From Termitomyces sp. T153 (taxonomy: Eukaryota > Basidiomycota > Agaricomycetes > Agaricales > Lyophyllaceae), in the NCBI GenBank assembly GCA_018296165.2, contig JACKQL020000002.1:1798001-1862000 (forward strand): a DNA stretch of 64,000 bases, in the 5' to 3' direction. Positions 36,028 to 47,935 of this stretch are shown here, one piece after another (position 1 is the stretch's first letter; each line of letters starts with the position of its first letter). A program made the position numbers and the translations under genes. Under the pieces are notes generated by a model. It saw nothing but the letters and a program-made list of their open reading frames with translations. It had not been told where the DNA came from and ran no database searches.

Positions 36028-36909
36028 TATCATACCTATTCTTGCTGAGTACAGATTTCCATCTTTTCCTATGTTTTGGCAACCTCCAGAATTCCTGGTT
36101 TTCTATACAATGTGATGGTCACATGACTTCATCACATGTGGTCTAGACCCCCAGCCCCTCAGACTACTTTCCCCTAGCAACTTCTAGCAACCCTTTTAGT
36201 GAGGTCCCCAACAATATTTCCTTTCTTAATATTATTGATACAGTTTTCATTATTTCTTGATTTGGCCTTATTTCTTCAATACATGCCACTCTAGCAGCTA
36301 GCATACTGGTCATTCCAGGTGTCAAATTTAGCTACACTTTGGGTTATTGACTTTCACAAGCCATTCCTCCTGATATACTTATATTGTTAGTGACACTTTT
36401 CATTATTATTGACTCCTTTTAGTTTTATTATCTTTACTTACTATAAATATAGTCATGTTTTCTATACACAATCAAAGCATTGCACCTTGTTATCAGCCCT
36501 AAGCTTCTTATCTGAGTCTAGCAACTCTCAAGCTTCTTCTTTTGCTCTAGTGCCTTCTCTATTGAGTTAGCACTCTCATTGTATTACTTAGCTAGTACCA
36601 CCTTAGAGTACTATTTCATCAAGTCTATGTTGAGCCCTAGTGCCTATGGCTAGTTTTATTTTGTTTATTGTTCCCCATCGCTAATGCTCTCTTTGCAACT
36701 TCTAGTGCTAGCTTTAACATTGTATTGCTAGTGCCTCTTTACCTAGCAACCTAAGTTTGACTCTAATTGGGTTCACCCACTAGGTTTCCCCCTTCCTATT
36801 TGCTATTGCCATCTCTTGACCTTGCACTAGTAACCTAGCACCTCTTCTGCATCTAGCAAGCTTTCTAGGACCTAGCTCAACTTGCACCCTCACTTTCTTT
36901 AGCCCATTC
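36028..36909 (+). repeat. Gypsy family B LTR, left part
   Basis: It follows the plus copy at 20512-21465 and the copy at 39044, from about the block CTATTCTTGCTGAG to TTGCACCCTCACTTTC. It is interrupted at the CATTC site by the KH-domain element and resumes at 38953. The empty site can be seen in the reverse copy near 48695-48705. Confidence 0.68.
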
Positions 36910-37372
36910 TGTGAGGGGAATGAACACTCCACAGGTGAACCCAGCTAGAGTGAGCAAGCACAAGCAACAAGCGAGTGTCAAAGGAGCAGAACAGTGACTG
37001 AGAGGCAGTGAGGGGTGAGTACAGTGAGCTGAGCAGGGTAGCAATGCTGGGGTTTTCACAATTGGTTCACTGAATAGACCTGGGAAATGCTGCTATTGAT
37101 TGGTCAAAGGATATTCTATCCTTATGACCAGCTTAAATACTACATCCATGGCTATGCTGTGACTAATGCTATATGTGGTAAGCAGCCAGGGTATGCTAAG
37201 CAGTAATGACTATCAATATGTCAAATGGAGAAATAGAGTCTGATGACTATGAAGGGCTAACTAAACAAGACAAGGGGAATAGGAAGTAGATCAGGCAGCT
37301 AGTCTGGTAACATACCATGGGGCTAAGCCTGAGATAGGGTTGGACTACCCACTAAAGGGTTGTCCCCTTACA
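36910..37372 (-). repeat. 3' LTR of the KH-domain element
   Basis: 463 bp; starts TGTGAGGGG and ends CCCCTTACA on the plus strand. It pairs with 38487-38952. Confidence 0.93.
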
Positions 37373-37417
37373 TCACTCCCCCCTCAAGATTCATCAACCC
37401 AATAAATAGCTATGGCA

Positions 37418-38449
37418 TTAAGATGCTCTTCTCTGTCCACAATATGGCTGGCTATGATGTGCAACAGCTGGTTCTGCCCTCCTGGAGTAATGTCTGAAGG
37501 CATATTGTATGATTGGGGCCAACACTTCAGGTGCCAGTGTAGAGAGGGTCATAAGAGAAGTTGTGTCCATTGGAGAGGCTGGTGTGACCCCCCCATGAAT
37601 GCTCAACATCAGTGAGCTCAGAGGAAGAGATGGGAGTTGCTGGGTAGAAGAGGTAGGGGCCATGGTAACAATAGTAGATGCCACTGCTGGAGTGCTAGAA
37701 GAAGGCACTCCTGGCCTGGTAGAAATTGGGGTGAATGATGTGGTGGATCCTGAAGGTGCTGGTGCAGCAACTGCTGGCACAATGTTGCCTGAGCATCACT
37801 TGCATAGTACATGGACTTGTTTCTTAGCTATCTACTTTCCAATAACTGCAAGGGCTTCTCCAATCTGCTGATCAGAGCCCTGAATAGAGACAAACTGGTG
37901 GTCTCTTCCAGCCAAGCTAATCATAAAGGCTGCCAAGTGGGTGCTGGAGATGTCAAAGGCTTGTTTAAGGCCCTGCCCCTGGTGACCAACCACATATGCA
38001 ACAAGAGAGTCAGGGAGTTCAAGCATGCACTTAAAATGTGGGGTGCAGCCATCCATAGAAGGGAGGTCCTGAGCAAAGGGGATGGCAAGGGGAGCATTAG
38101 AGGTAGGATGTGCTACATGTCAGAGAATGCAAGAGGTGGGCACAGTAGAGAGTTTGGTGGAGGATTTGGGCTTTGGCTGCCCAGGTGGAGCTGACCATTT
38201 GGTAGAGCTCAAAGAAACAGCATGGCCACCCATACTAGGCTGTGAAGCTGTTTGGGCAGAAGCAACTGTGGCAACAGGCATAGGCATACAACCAGACTCA
38301 AGTGCTGCTAGTCTGCTCTCAAGCCCAGAGACAAGAGTTAGCAATCTCTTAATAGTAGATTCTGGATTGGCAAAAGCATCAGATAAAGTCAGCATAGAGT
38401 CCATAGAGGTTAGGGTGAGGCCAAGTGTAGGTGTTAGATTGGATGTCAT
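37418..38449 (-). pseudogene. KH-domain protein of the LTR element
   Basis: The ATG at 38447-38449 lies 37 bases inside the 5' LTR border. One frame runs to 37418 with three premature stops (about 38120, 37832 and 37805). Residues 1-110 hold Leu/Ser-rich helices (LLTLVSGLESRLAALESG) and a Pro/Ser linker. Residues about 135-205 look like a KH RNA-binding domain: FKCMLELPDSLVAYVVG, then HQGQG supplying the GXXG loop, then LKQAFDISSTHLAAFMI and FVSIQGSDQQIGEALAVIGK. The rest is Pro/Ser/Thr-rich. A gag-like role in binding element RNA is inferred. No cysteine knuckle is seen. Stops fit CGA to TGA type changes. Confidence 0.75.
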
Positions 38450-38486
38450 GGGCTAGAGGTGCAGACAACATAGGGACTGATCAAGA

Positions 38487-38952
38487 TGTGAGGGGAACAA
38501 ACACTTCACAGGTAAACCCAGCTATAGTGAGCAAGCACAAGCAACAAGTGAGCATCAAAGGAACAGAATGGTGGCTGAGAGGCAGGCGAGGGGCAAGCAC
38601 AGTGAGCTGAGCAAGGTAGCAATGCTGGAGTTCTCACAATCAGTTCACTAGATAGATCTGGGAAATGCTGCTATTGATCAGTCAAAGGATATTCTATCCT
38701 TACAACTGGCTTAAATACTACATCTATGGCTATGCCATGACTAATGCTATGTGTGGTAAGCAGCCTGGGTATGCTAAGCAGTAATGACTATCAATATGTC
38801 AAATGAAGAAATAGGGTTTGATGACTACAACAGGCTGACTAAACAAAACAAAAGGGAAATAAGAAGTAGATCAGGCAGCTAGTCTGGTAACATACCATGG
38901 GGCTAAGCCCAAGATAGGGTTGGACTACCCACCAAGGGGTCATCCCCTTACA
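38487..38952 (-). repeat. 5' LTR of the KH-domain element
   Basis: 466 bp; TGTGAGGGG at the left, CCCCTTACA at the right on the plus strand, followed by the CATTC duplication. Confidence 0.93.
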
Positions 38953-39043
38953 CATTCATACTCTACTTGTGAAACTGCTAACTGTTGTGTTCTCTGCATA
39001 GCAGCTAAGTGGCAACAGACATCATCAACATAGCACACTACAT
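38953..39043 (+). repeat. Family B LTR remainder and leader
   Basis: Continuation of the family B sequence interrupted by the KH-domain element. It matches in reverse 48640-48700 (TTCATACTCTAC, then GTTCTCTGCATAGCAGCTAA). It is cut by the next LTR at 39044. Confidence 0.6.
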
Positions 39044-39860
39044 TGATAAGACCCTCTTCTTGCTAAGTCCTGATTTGTGTCTTTTCCTATGTTTTGGCAA
39101 CTTCTAGAATTTCCTGTTTCTATGCAATATGATGGTCATGTGACTACATGTCTAGGCCCCTGGCCCATTGGACAACTCCACCCTAGCAGCCTCTAGTGCC
39201 CTCCTAGCAAGATCCCCAACAATATTTCCTTTCTTTGTATTATTGATACAGTTTTCATTATTTCTTGATTTGGTCTTATTTCCTCAATACACACTGCTCT
39301 AGTGACCAACATACCAGCTGTCATTCCAGGTGTAAAATTTAGCTACACTTTGGGTTATTCACTTTTACAAGCCATTCCTCCTGACTTGCCTATGTTGCTA
39401 GTGATCCTTTTTACTATTGTTGACTCTTTTTAGCTTTATTATCTTTACTTACAATAACTACCATCATGTTTTCTGTACAACCATTGAAGGATCATACCTT
39501 GTTATTAGCCCCAGATTTCAGATCTTAGTCTAGCAACCCTAAAGCTTCTTCTTTTGCTCTAGTGCTCTCTCTCTATTGAGTTGGCATTCTTGTTGCTTTA
39601 CTCAGCCAGTACCACCTTAGAGTACTATTTAGACAAGTCCACATTTAGTGCTAGCACCTATAGCTAGTTTTGTTTTGTTATCACCCCTTGTTGCCTAACA
39701 CTCTCTCTGCTACTCCTAGCACTAGCTTTAGCACTGTTTTGCTAGTAACCCTTGTATAGCAATCTTAGTTCTGCTCTAATCAGGTTTATCCATAGAGTTT
39801 CCTCTTTCCTATTTGCTATCACCATTTACCAACCTTGTGCTAGCAACCTACCATGGATTG
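39044..39860 (+). repeat. Gypsy family B LTR-like repeat
   Basis: Starts TGATAAGACCC and follows the copies at 20512 and 36028 to about the segment CAACCTTGTGCTAGCAAC. It is followed at once by protease-like sequence, so gag is missing from this copy. Confidence 0.62.
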
Positions 39861-42800
39861 ATTGCTAGGACTGGCTTGCAATGTTCCCTGCACTACTGGC
39901 AATATCACAGTTTATCTACAAATTCATGTTTACAGTCTCCTGCCTATGACATTCTCCTTAGATGCCCCTTTGACATTTTGACTCAAAGTGTGGTCAACAC
40001 TCTTAGCAACATTGAGACCACCATCACTATTATGAATCCCAACACTGGCATGCAGCAAACAATTCCAACATTTCTACATGGCAAATCAAAAAGAAACAAT
40101 CACCAAAATGTTTGCTTTGAAATGGAACCACCCCACTGCTTTCATTGCCAAAGACATTAACAATGATGATAGTGACATAGCAGTTGTTATCAGCTATGAT
40201 CATTCAACTGGTCTAGCAACTCATATAGCTTCTTGTGATTTGGACAAAGATGTTTCACTTACAGATTCCACCACACAGGCAAACTCTGCTTGATCTTATC
40301 TTTATGCTACAGCCAGTGATCTTTCAGACTTTTTTTTACCCCCTCAATCATATCTTGTTTCTACTGATTCTTCTAACCCTTTGATTCTTGGACAGACATT
40401 ACCATTTTCTACAAGCAATACAGACATTACTCTCACCTATATCAACATCTCATTTCCTGCATAATTTGTCACTAACAAACCTGCTAAATAAAAAGGTGTC
40501 CAGGTAAAGAAGAAGTACAAGCCAGTCACTATGAAAACCAAACCAGTTGCCAGCCATATTAGCAAAGACTTTCAAATCAAGCTCAGGATTGTAGACAGTC
40601 TAGAGCTGCTAAACCATGTCACCATTCACCACTCTAGAGTCCCACCTTTCCCAGATCATGTCACTGAGACTTTTACTGTATGAATTTGTGGCACTACACT
40701 CAACCTCTACATTGGCTATGATGAGCAACTTATTGATTCTGCCTCATGTGACTTAATGACATTCCAGACTCCTTTTGGTGCACTTCACTTAGTGACCTTG
40801 CCAATGGAATGGACAAACTCTGTGCCAATCTTTCAAGATGACATTACTTTCATATTGCAGCCAGAGATCCTCCATCACATACTTAGCTTGATCAACAATG
40901 TTGGCACCGAGGGCCCCAAGGATTGGAAGATTGTTAACAGTAGTCCCACTAAGCACTCCACTAACTCCAACATTTGTTTAGCACTATGGGAGTTCTTTGA
41001 ACTTCTTAACTGCATTTTCCAGCAAATGAAGTACTGTGACAGAATGTTCTCAGGTCACAAACTTGTTTATGCGCCCTAACATTCAAGATCCTTGGCCACA
41101 TTTGCACACCTAGCAGTCAAATTCCAGACAAAAGTCACTTAGCCCTACTCAAGCACTGGGGCCCTTGCAAGTCACTATCAGAAGTTTGAGCCTTTTTAGG
41201 AACAGTCAGAGTTCCTGGGATTTTTGTCAAGGATTTTGCTCATCATGCTAACAACTTAACAAAACTCACTCATGTTGGCATCCCCTTCAAATTTGGCCCA
41301 GGCCAGATCAATGCTTAACAAGACCTTGTTAAAGCTTTACAAGATGCTAAGCCCCTAGTTCCAATTGATTATGAATTGCCTGACTCTGTAATCTTAGTGG
41401 TCAACACTTTATATATTGCTGTCAGTTACTACCTCTATCAGTGCACTGGCAACAACTGCAAAGAACACTGCTACAACTGCTTTGGCTCCATTACTCTTAA
41501 TAACAGGGAGTCTAGATTCAGTCAGCCTAAATTGGAACTCTATGGACTTTAATGAGTGCTACAAGCTTTACAAATGTACCTCATTGGCATTAGGAACCTC
41601 ATCATTGAAGTCAACACTTGCTATATCAAGGGTATGCTACAGAACCCTGACATCCAGCCCTCTGCTAGCATGAACCACTGGATCATGGCAATATTGATGT
41701 TTCACTTCAAACTTGTCCATGTCAAAAGAACTTTCCATGGCTCTGATGGTCTTTCACAATGCCTGCTCCAGCCTAGCAGCCCTATTCCTGACAGTAGTGA
41801 CAACTCTGTATATGAGGACTGGATCAGTCACTTGCATGGTTTTATTCACCAAGCGTAGCTGCCTCTGCCCCTGCTTTGCCAAGTGTTGTCTGCCTCACAA
41901 TTGTTACTCCCTCTCCTTGAATTCCAGCCTCTCCATCCCTTAGCAACATTTGTTAGTGATGACAGCAATAACTCAGCCTCATAACTAGCAAACAGTGATG
42001 ATATCTTGCCTCTACATGATGATGGCACCACCACTTACAGTGACATACCCCATAGTGCCAAGGCTATTGCTAGCAACACATGGCATGCTCTTAGTAGAGA
42101 AATGGCTCAATGACTTTGTCAGACCTGAAGGCCTTAGTGACACAGAATATATCACCTTCATTTGCTATGCATCAATGTTCTTTACCACTGGCAGCAAGCT
42201 TTGGCAATGAAACAAAGCTGGCACCTATAAGCTCTTCATCCCTACTAATAGCCACTTACAAGTCTTGAAAGCCATGCATGACAACTTGGGACATAGAGGT
42301 CTTTTTGCTACCCACTTTACTCTCCTAAAATGCTTTTGGTGGCCTCAAGTTAGTGCTGACCTTGTGTGGTACATTTGTACTTGCCACCTTTGCCAGATCT
42401 ACCAGATGACTAAAGTGCTCATGCCGCCAACTGTCACTATGCCAGCACCCTTGTTCAGCAAGATATACATTGAAATGTTCATGCCACCATCCAATAAGTT
42501 CAAGTATATCACACAAGGACACTGTTCACTAACTCATTACTCTGAGTTCCACATGCTTGCTAGAGAAAACACTGAAGCTATTGGTTATATGAGGATGTCA
42601 TCTGCTGCTGAGGAGCCCTTTAGCAAAATTGTTACTGACAATGGACCTCTGATCCTGAAAGCTGTCACCTACTTAGCAAAGAAGTACAACTTGCACCACA
42701 TTCAGATCTCAAGTTACAACAAGCATGCCAATGGTATAGTTGAGTGGCCTCATTTTGATGTTTGCCAAGCTCTCTTCAAAGCAGTTGACAGTAATCAGTC

Positions 42801-43421
42801 TAGGTGGAGTCCAGCTACTTACCCAGTCTTTTGGTCAGAACATGTTACAGTTTGCAAGCAAATGGGCTGTTCCCCTTACTATGCAACAACTGGTACCCAT
42901 CCTCTTTTGCTAGCTGACATAGTCAAAGCAACATATTTGCAACCACCACTCTATTGACACCAGACCTCATAGCATGCTGAGCAATAGATTTTCAACATTG
43001 CCCAGAGGACCTTGACCACCTTCAAAAGAATGTTCTTAGCACTTGCTGCTTAGCTGCCATTTATCTTGAAGCAGAACATGCTGCTATGATTTACAATTAT
43101 AACTTCCAAGCTAGCAACCTCATATTGATGAGGAACACTAGGATTGAGGTGACCCATCACAAAAAGATGAGGCCTTGCTACTTGGGCCCTTTGGTGGTGA
43201 TCTCTTGTAATTGTGGCAGCACTTATATTCTTTGCAAACTAGATGGTCCAGTATTACATCACCCAGTAGCTGCATTTTGCTTGATCCCTTATTTTACTAG
43301 AGAACACATCTCAGTGCCTAGCAACACTTTTGACATTGATACCTCTCAACTCTGTGAACTTGAACAAACTGATCTAGTAGACGATGATGACACTGGTGAT
43401 GATGCCAGTGAAGAAAATTAA
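39860..43421 (+). pseudogene. Gypsy family B pol (protease, RT, RNase H, integrase)
   Basis: The most complete family B pol. The protease end reads NITVYLQIHV. RT shows GVQVKKKYKPVTMKTKPVAS, LNLYIGYDEQLIDSASCDLM and TFQTPFGALHLVTLPMEWTN followed by SVPIFQDDITFILQPEI; the YVDD-type box is decayed in the region NNVGTEGP. RNase H: LYKCTSLALGTSSLKS in shifted frames. Integrase, 42265-42957: HDNLGHRGLFATHFTLLKCF, CTCHLCQIYQMTK, KIVTDNGPLILKAVTYLAKK and NKHANGIVEWPHFDVCQALF. The tail, 43086-43421, ends at TAA. It has many stops before 42265, but the integrase frame is long and open. Confidence 0.85.
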
Positions 43422-44015
43422 AACAGCCTTTGCTAAGCCCTAGCAACATTTCCTGACTTTGCTTTTCATCTCACATATATCCTTTACTAATTATTCAGAA
43501 AAACCATCAAATACCATATAAAAACACATATAAAAACATTAAGTCTTTTTTGTTTTGCTATTCTTTTATCAAGTTAAAATTGTTTAAAAGCCCTTCACAG
43601 ACATGTTCATCACTATTTTCTTGCTTTTGATGCTGTGCTTTGCTGTTTGTTGCTAGTGCTTTTTGTTGCTAGTGCTTTTTGTTGCTAGTGCTTTTTGTTG
43701 CTAGTGCTTTTTGTTGCTAGTGCTTGGCACACCTCTAGGGGTTTTTATGCCATGATGATTTACTGAGCATTTCCTCCATTGTTGCTAGTGCCAAGCAACA
43801 GTCACTAGTGCACACTAACTCATTCACCTTTGCCTATACTTTTGCTTTTTATCTTTCTCACTTACTCCTTCTAATCTGTGGCAATATAACACATTTTCTT
43901 GGGCCTCTTAAGGGGGCCAGTTTATGTGTACAAAAGCTATGAAGCCCCTTAAGGAGGCTAGTCCAGGTCTATACTACAAATTGATAAAGAAAATATCTAC
44001 AGAAGTCAGCAGTCA
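43422..44015 (+). other. 3' region of family B with tandem repeat and CTTAAG palindromes
   Basis: Non-coding region between the pol stop and the convergent antisense gene. It holds five 16-base repeats (43648-43727) and two near-palindromes, GGCCTCTTAAGGGGGCC at about 43903-43919 and GAAGCCCCTTAAGGAGGC at about 43941-43958. The same order appears, reversed, at 47936-48420. Confidence 0.7.
43648..43727 (+). repeat. Five tandem copies of a 16-bp unit
   Basis: The unit TGTTGCTAGTGCTTTT is repeated five times in a row, the last with GG at its end. It contains the octamer GTTGCTAG that recurs across the block. Confidence 0.95.
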
Positions 44016-46120
44016 CTAGGCATCAAGGTCAGCATTGTTGCTAGGCACCTCTCCCATCTCCCCCTCCTTCCAGTCCTTGTTGCCAATCTGGTTTGCCTCC
44101 TGCCAGGCCAAGAATGCCTGGCAGTTGCCCCAACATCCTACCACAGTTGCCAGCAACCTCTTGGCAACAGCAAATCTCACTCTTGCATCAAGCACCTTCT
44201 TCCTAGCCCTCTCCAACTCCCTCCTGAAGCACCTCTCCACTCCCACTGCCCTCTTGTTATACCCACAAAGTGACATTGCTGACATTAGCAGTATTGGCAA
44301 GGCTAGGTCTTCACCCAGCCACTCTAACTTGTCATTGCCTACCTATTACAGTGGAGTGCTGGTCCAGGTGCCCTAGTGAAACAATCAGTGAACATTACCT
44401 AGCAAAAAAGAAGACTTACCCATCATCATGTGACCTCTTCCTTATCACTTCCTTCTCCACCTCCATTGCCTCCTCAACTTCTTGCTTGACCTCCTCTTCA
44501 CTAACTGCTGGCTCAACCTCACCAACTGTCACCAAGGGAGTCTTCTCCCACATCTTCACATCCCCACCTTTCTCCTCAGCCTTGCTAGCAACTGTCTTCT
44601 GTCACTTAGGCATAGTGACCAGTGTTGAACTTGCTGCTCTCTTCTGTTCCAAAGGCACATTGTCACCATTGTTGCTACTACTGTCACTTCCTCTGTCGCT
44701 ACCCTCATCCTCACTTTCCACCATCTCCTTACTCTTCTCCTGTTGCTTGCTCTTAGCAACCATGCTCTCTCCTACCACTGACCCATCCTGTGCTGTTGGC
44801 CAATTCAAGCCTGAGTGCTTGATCTGAAGGGGCTTTTTCCTCCTTGCCAACTCCTCTGTCTCTCCACAAATGCCTGGGCCTGTCAAATAGAGGCTGCTTT
44901 TGCCACAAGCTTCTTGGCAAACTTGCCACCAGTGCTCCTCAAAGACTTGCCACTATAGAAGCAGCCTTTCCTTGTACTGTTGCAGCAATAGCAGAGCTGG
45001 GCACCAGTCAGGTACCAGCAGCCCTCTGGGTCATTCTCCACCCAGCAGTTGTTGCACTTGGAAAAAGTTGTTAGCAAAACAGATAGCAAAATGCACCAAA
45101 AACCTACTGCTCCCTGACATTCTTTGAAAGCTTGCCTCTCCTCAGGCAACATCATGGACTTCTCCTTTGCCTTCTCCAGCACCACCCCAGCTCCCATGCA
45201 CATGTCCACTACTGTCAAGGCCTTTCACCAACAAAGAAGAGTTGCCAAGCATTTATCAGTAAATAAATCTTCAATCAGTTCCTATGACAATGTTAGCAAC
45301 AACTGCCAAGTGTTAGCAACAGAGCAAAGACTTACCTCAAATTCTTCTTCCTCCTCCTCATCCCTAGCCTTTGCCTTGCCCTTTCCTTTACCCTTTAGGG
45401 TTGTCACCACTCTTGGTGACATTGGCAACCCCTTAGTGACACCGCCAGCCACATTCCTGGGAGTAGAGGGCCCAGCCACCCCAATGTCCCCTTGATTTGC
45501 AGAAACATTGCTCCCACAGCCCTTGCTATGCTCTACTCCTGTTGTCACTGCCAACTCATGTAGTGGGTGCTGGAACAAAAATTGGTCATTTGGTGACAAG
45601 TTCTCAAAAAGCTAGAGTTACCTTAGTGCCATTGCCAGTCTTAGCAACAGCACTAGCACTTACCATCATCTCAGTCTCCAAGTCTTCCATCAGAAACTCC
45701 AAAGAAGAAGGGAAAGGCACCTAGGAAAAGCATTAATGTTGTTACTAACAAAGTAAGTGAAGGACTTATGAAGTGTGTATTGAACTCTCTCATCCAATCC
45801 TCTCCCTTGTACTGCTTGTACAATTGCTGACACTCTTTGTCAACAACCACCAACTCTGCCCACTCCATTCCACTCTCTGCTAGCTTAAACCAATGAAGCA
45901 AGATCTTGATTATTGTAGTGACTGCCAAACAAGGATTCCTCACTAAGGATGCACATGTAACAGACAAGAGATGATCAACCTGATCAAGGAATGCCTGGGC
46001 CATCACATGCTTCTTGAGTTGAAGGCAAGGTCTGACAACATAGCAATAAGATTGAGATGGCAGAGGAGAGTTGTAAATAAGAGGATGAAAGGGAGTGTTG
46101 ATGAAGTTCAGCTGAATCAC
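44016..46120 (-). pseudogene. Antisense multi-exon gene downstream of family B pol, with zinc-cluster-like motif
   Basis: Function unknown. It converges with family B pol. A likely ATG is at 46001-46003 (MAQAFLDQVDHLLSV), followed by WAELVVVDKECQQLYKQYKG. Further exons give EFLMEDLETEMM, a Pro/Gly part ending KGKGKGKAKARDEEEEEEFE, then a cysteine block at about 44961-45059: CNNC, eight residues, C, eight residues, CYCC, six residues, C. This resembles a fungal Zn2Cys6 cluster with a longer first loop. Acidic Ser/Glu-rich sequence follows, then EEEVKQEVEEAMEVEKEVIR. The last exon holds a helical segment (CFRRELERARKKVLDARVRF) ending NNADLDA at 44016. Splice signals are visible, for example GTAAGT after the first long exon pieces. 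Stops and shifts suggest decay. Confidence 0.6.
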
Positions 46121-47240
46121 TGGTCACTTTTATTCTTACTACTCTAGATACACAGACTAAGTGAAACGAGACTTTGGGTTGACTAAGGACAGTCAAGATT
46201 TCAGCATAGGGAAGGATGATAAGACCCACTTGTTGCTGAGCACCATTTTTGGCATTTCTCATTGGACAGCAGCTGATTATATTGACATGGCACAAGTCAC
46301 AATACAAAACATGACACTCAGCAGCATGAGGCCTAGTACCAAGGTCTGAAACAAGCTGCATCACATGAAGTCTGAACTTTGGATCTAGAATGTCAAGGCC
46401 AAGACCTTTCTTAGTGACAATTGCTAGCAACTTTCCTAGTGACAATACTGCCTCCTCTCCAAAAAAATAGACATATTGACAGTCATGTAATTTCTTACTT
46501 ATCATTTTTCTTGTTGAGCTTACAAACATACTTAAATAGCATCTACACTTTAAGTATTGACATCAGACATGCTCTTTTCTTGCAATTTATTATCTTTACG
46601 CATCACATTGACCTCACTTACTTTTTAATTGGTTACTAGACTGACACCTCATATGTATCATAAACACTTTGGCAGACACTGTCACTGGCAGTGCTTATTA
46701 TTCTCTTTTGTATACTATACTTATGGACAGTATAAATACTGTCTGTACATAGAGATTAGAGACAACAAACAGAGTACCATTTCTTCCTCTCTCTCTAAGC
46801 TTACCAGCTTAAGATCTCTTGTTGCTCTTTTGCTCACCATCAACAATGACTTAGCAACCATCTTGCCATCCTCAACCTTGACTTTATGTGGTACCAACTA
46901 TGGGTGCCCTTATTGTTATTTTGACTTAGCAATGCTAGTGACTATGGCTAGCAACTAGTTTGCATTTGTCCTCTCCAGCCTCTTTATTGTCACTTCCCCT
47001 TTTTCTACCAACTCCTCTTTTTACCACTTGGTTTCCCCTTCCTTAGTGACCCTTTCACATTCATTATTTTCTCCTTCCTTTATTTAGCAACCATTCATTA
47101 TTGTCTAGCAACTTAGGCTAGCAATAGTGACTCTTTCCACTTATCGTTCAATCCTCACCCATTAGCTCTTGTTCTCTGGGATGGTTACTGACTCGCCCTC
47201 TTTATTAACTTCCTACTATCAGCTACCCTATCTAGTGACT
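46121..47240. other. Possible diverged family B LTR and promoter region
   Basis: At 46217 TGATAAGACCCACTTGTTGC restarts the family B LTR beginning, preceded by the purine-rich AGGGAAGGATGA. Near 46730 lies ACAGTATAAATACTGTCTG, a good TATA-type core. After that the sequence is AT-rich with several CTAGCAAC words. It may hold LTRs of two copies facing each other. A minus-strand open stretch at 45984-46529 overlaps the first part and is not convincing as a gene. Confidence 0.4.
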
Positions 47241-47259
47241 AGTGTTAGGTCATCCTTTT

Positions 47260-47935
47260 GATTTCCTGCATGGTGCTAGGTGGCATAGGAGCACATCAGT
47301 AGTCACTAGGAGCTTGGGTATGGAGGAGATGGAGGTGGAAGAGGAAGGGCCTGTCACTGGCCCCAGTGGTGCTTGGTCAGTATTTGCTATCCTATCCTGT
47401 AGCACTTTTGTTTACTTCTTTTTGTAGAGCTAGCAAAACTCCAGGCCCTGAGTAGAGGGCACCCATTGCTAGTGACATTCCTGCACCATAGCAGGAAGTC
47501 CTTGTAAGTTGCTAGTATGTCACTACTGGCCTTTGTCTAATGCTTGCTTAGCAACCTAATAAGTTGTTGGACCAATCCCACTTCCAGGTGTTGCTGGACA
47601 ACCTGGAGTGGCTTGGCAATGGCTTTGTAGCACCAGTCTCAGCACTAGACTCTCATGTCAACCTGGAGTGCAATTGGAAGAGGGCAGCTATGGCAGAGAC
47701 CATGTTTGCTAGGGAGCTGGTAGCAGCAGAGCAGGACCTGATAATGGCTAGGATCTGCTACCATGTGCTTGAGCAGACAGTGGAGATGTGGTGTTTGCAG
47801 GATGATTGCAATGCCACTATTGCTTGGCAGGTGGCCAACAACATGCAGGTGGGGAACCTAGCACCCATTAGCCCCCCAACCCTACCTTCAAGCAATTTTG
47901 AGCCTGCCAACACTGCCATGGACTTTGAAGACTGA
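47260..47935 (+). pseudogene. Second copy of the family B antisense gene (3' exons)
   Basis: The 3' part of the same gene family as 44016-46120, on the plus strand. An exon ending near 47375 (MEEMEVEEEGPVTGPSGAW) is joined by a GTCAGT..TTCCAG intron to VLLDNLEWLGNGFVAPVSAL and TMFARELVAAEQDLIMARIC, ending DFED at 47935. It aligns with LEWLGEDLALPILLMSAM and CFRRELERARKKVLDARVRF of the first copy. Downstream are the same CTTAAG palindromes and then the family B pol tail in minus orientation, so the gene is again antisense to its pol. Confidence 0.6.

Larger units (their letters stand above)
36910..38952 (-). mobile_element. LTR element with KH-domain ORF and no pol (2043 bp)
   Basis: A complete small LTR retrotransposon in minus orientation. 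LTRs lie at 36910-37372 and 38487-38952, with CATTC duplications at 36905-36909 and 38953-38957. The tract read on the minus strand, CTTGAGGGGGGAGTGA, directly precedes the 3' LTR. The 1.1-kb interior holds one reading frame and nothing like protease, RT or integrase. It therefore needs enzymes from another element to move. Its shape resembles plant elements that keep only a gag-like gene, but the KH domain sets it apart. A related solo LTR is at 19271-19758. Confidence 0.92.

Noticed and set aside
43648..43727. Possible CRISPR-like array
   Set aside because: The units are directly adjacent with no spacers, in a eukaryotic transposon.
45984..46529. 181-residue minus-strand ORF
   Set aside because: It overlaps the probable LTR start at 46217 and only its 3' part matches the antisense gene; the upstream part shows no constraint or motif.
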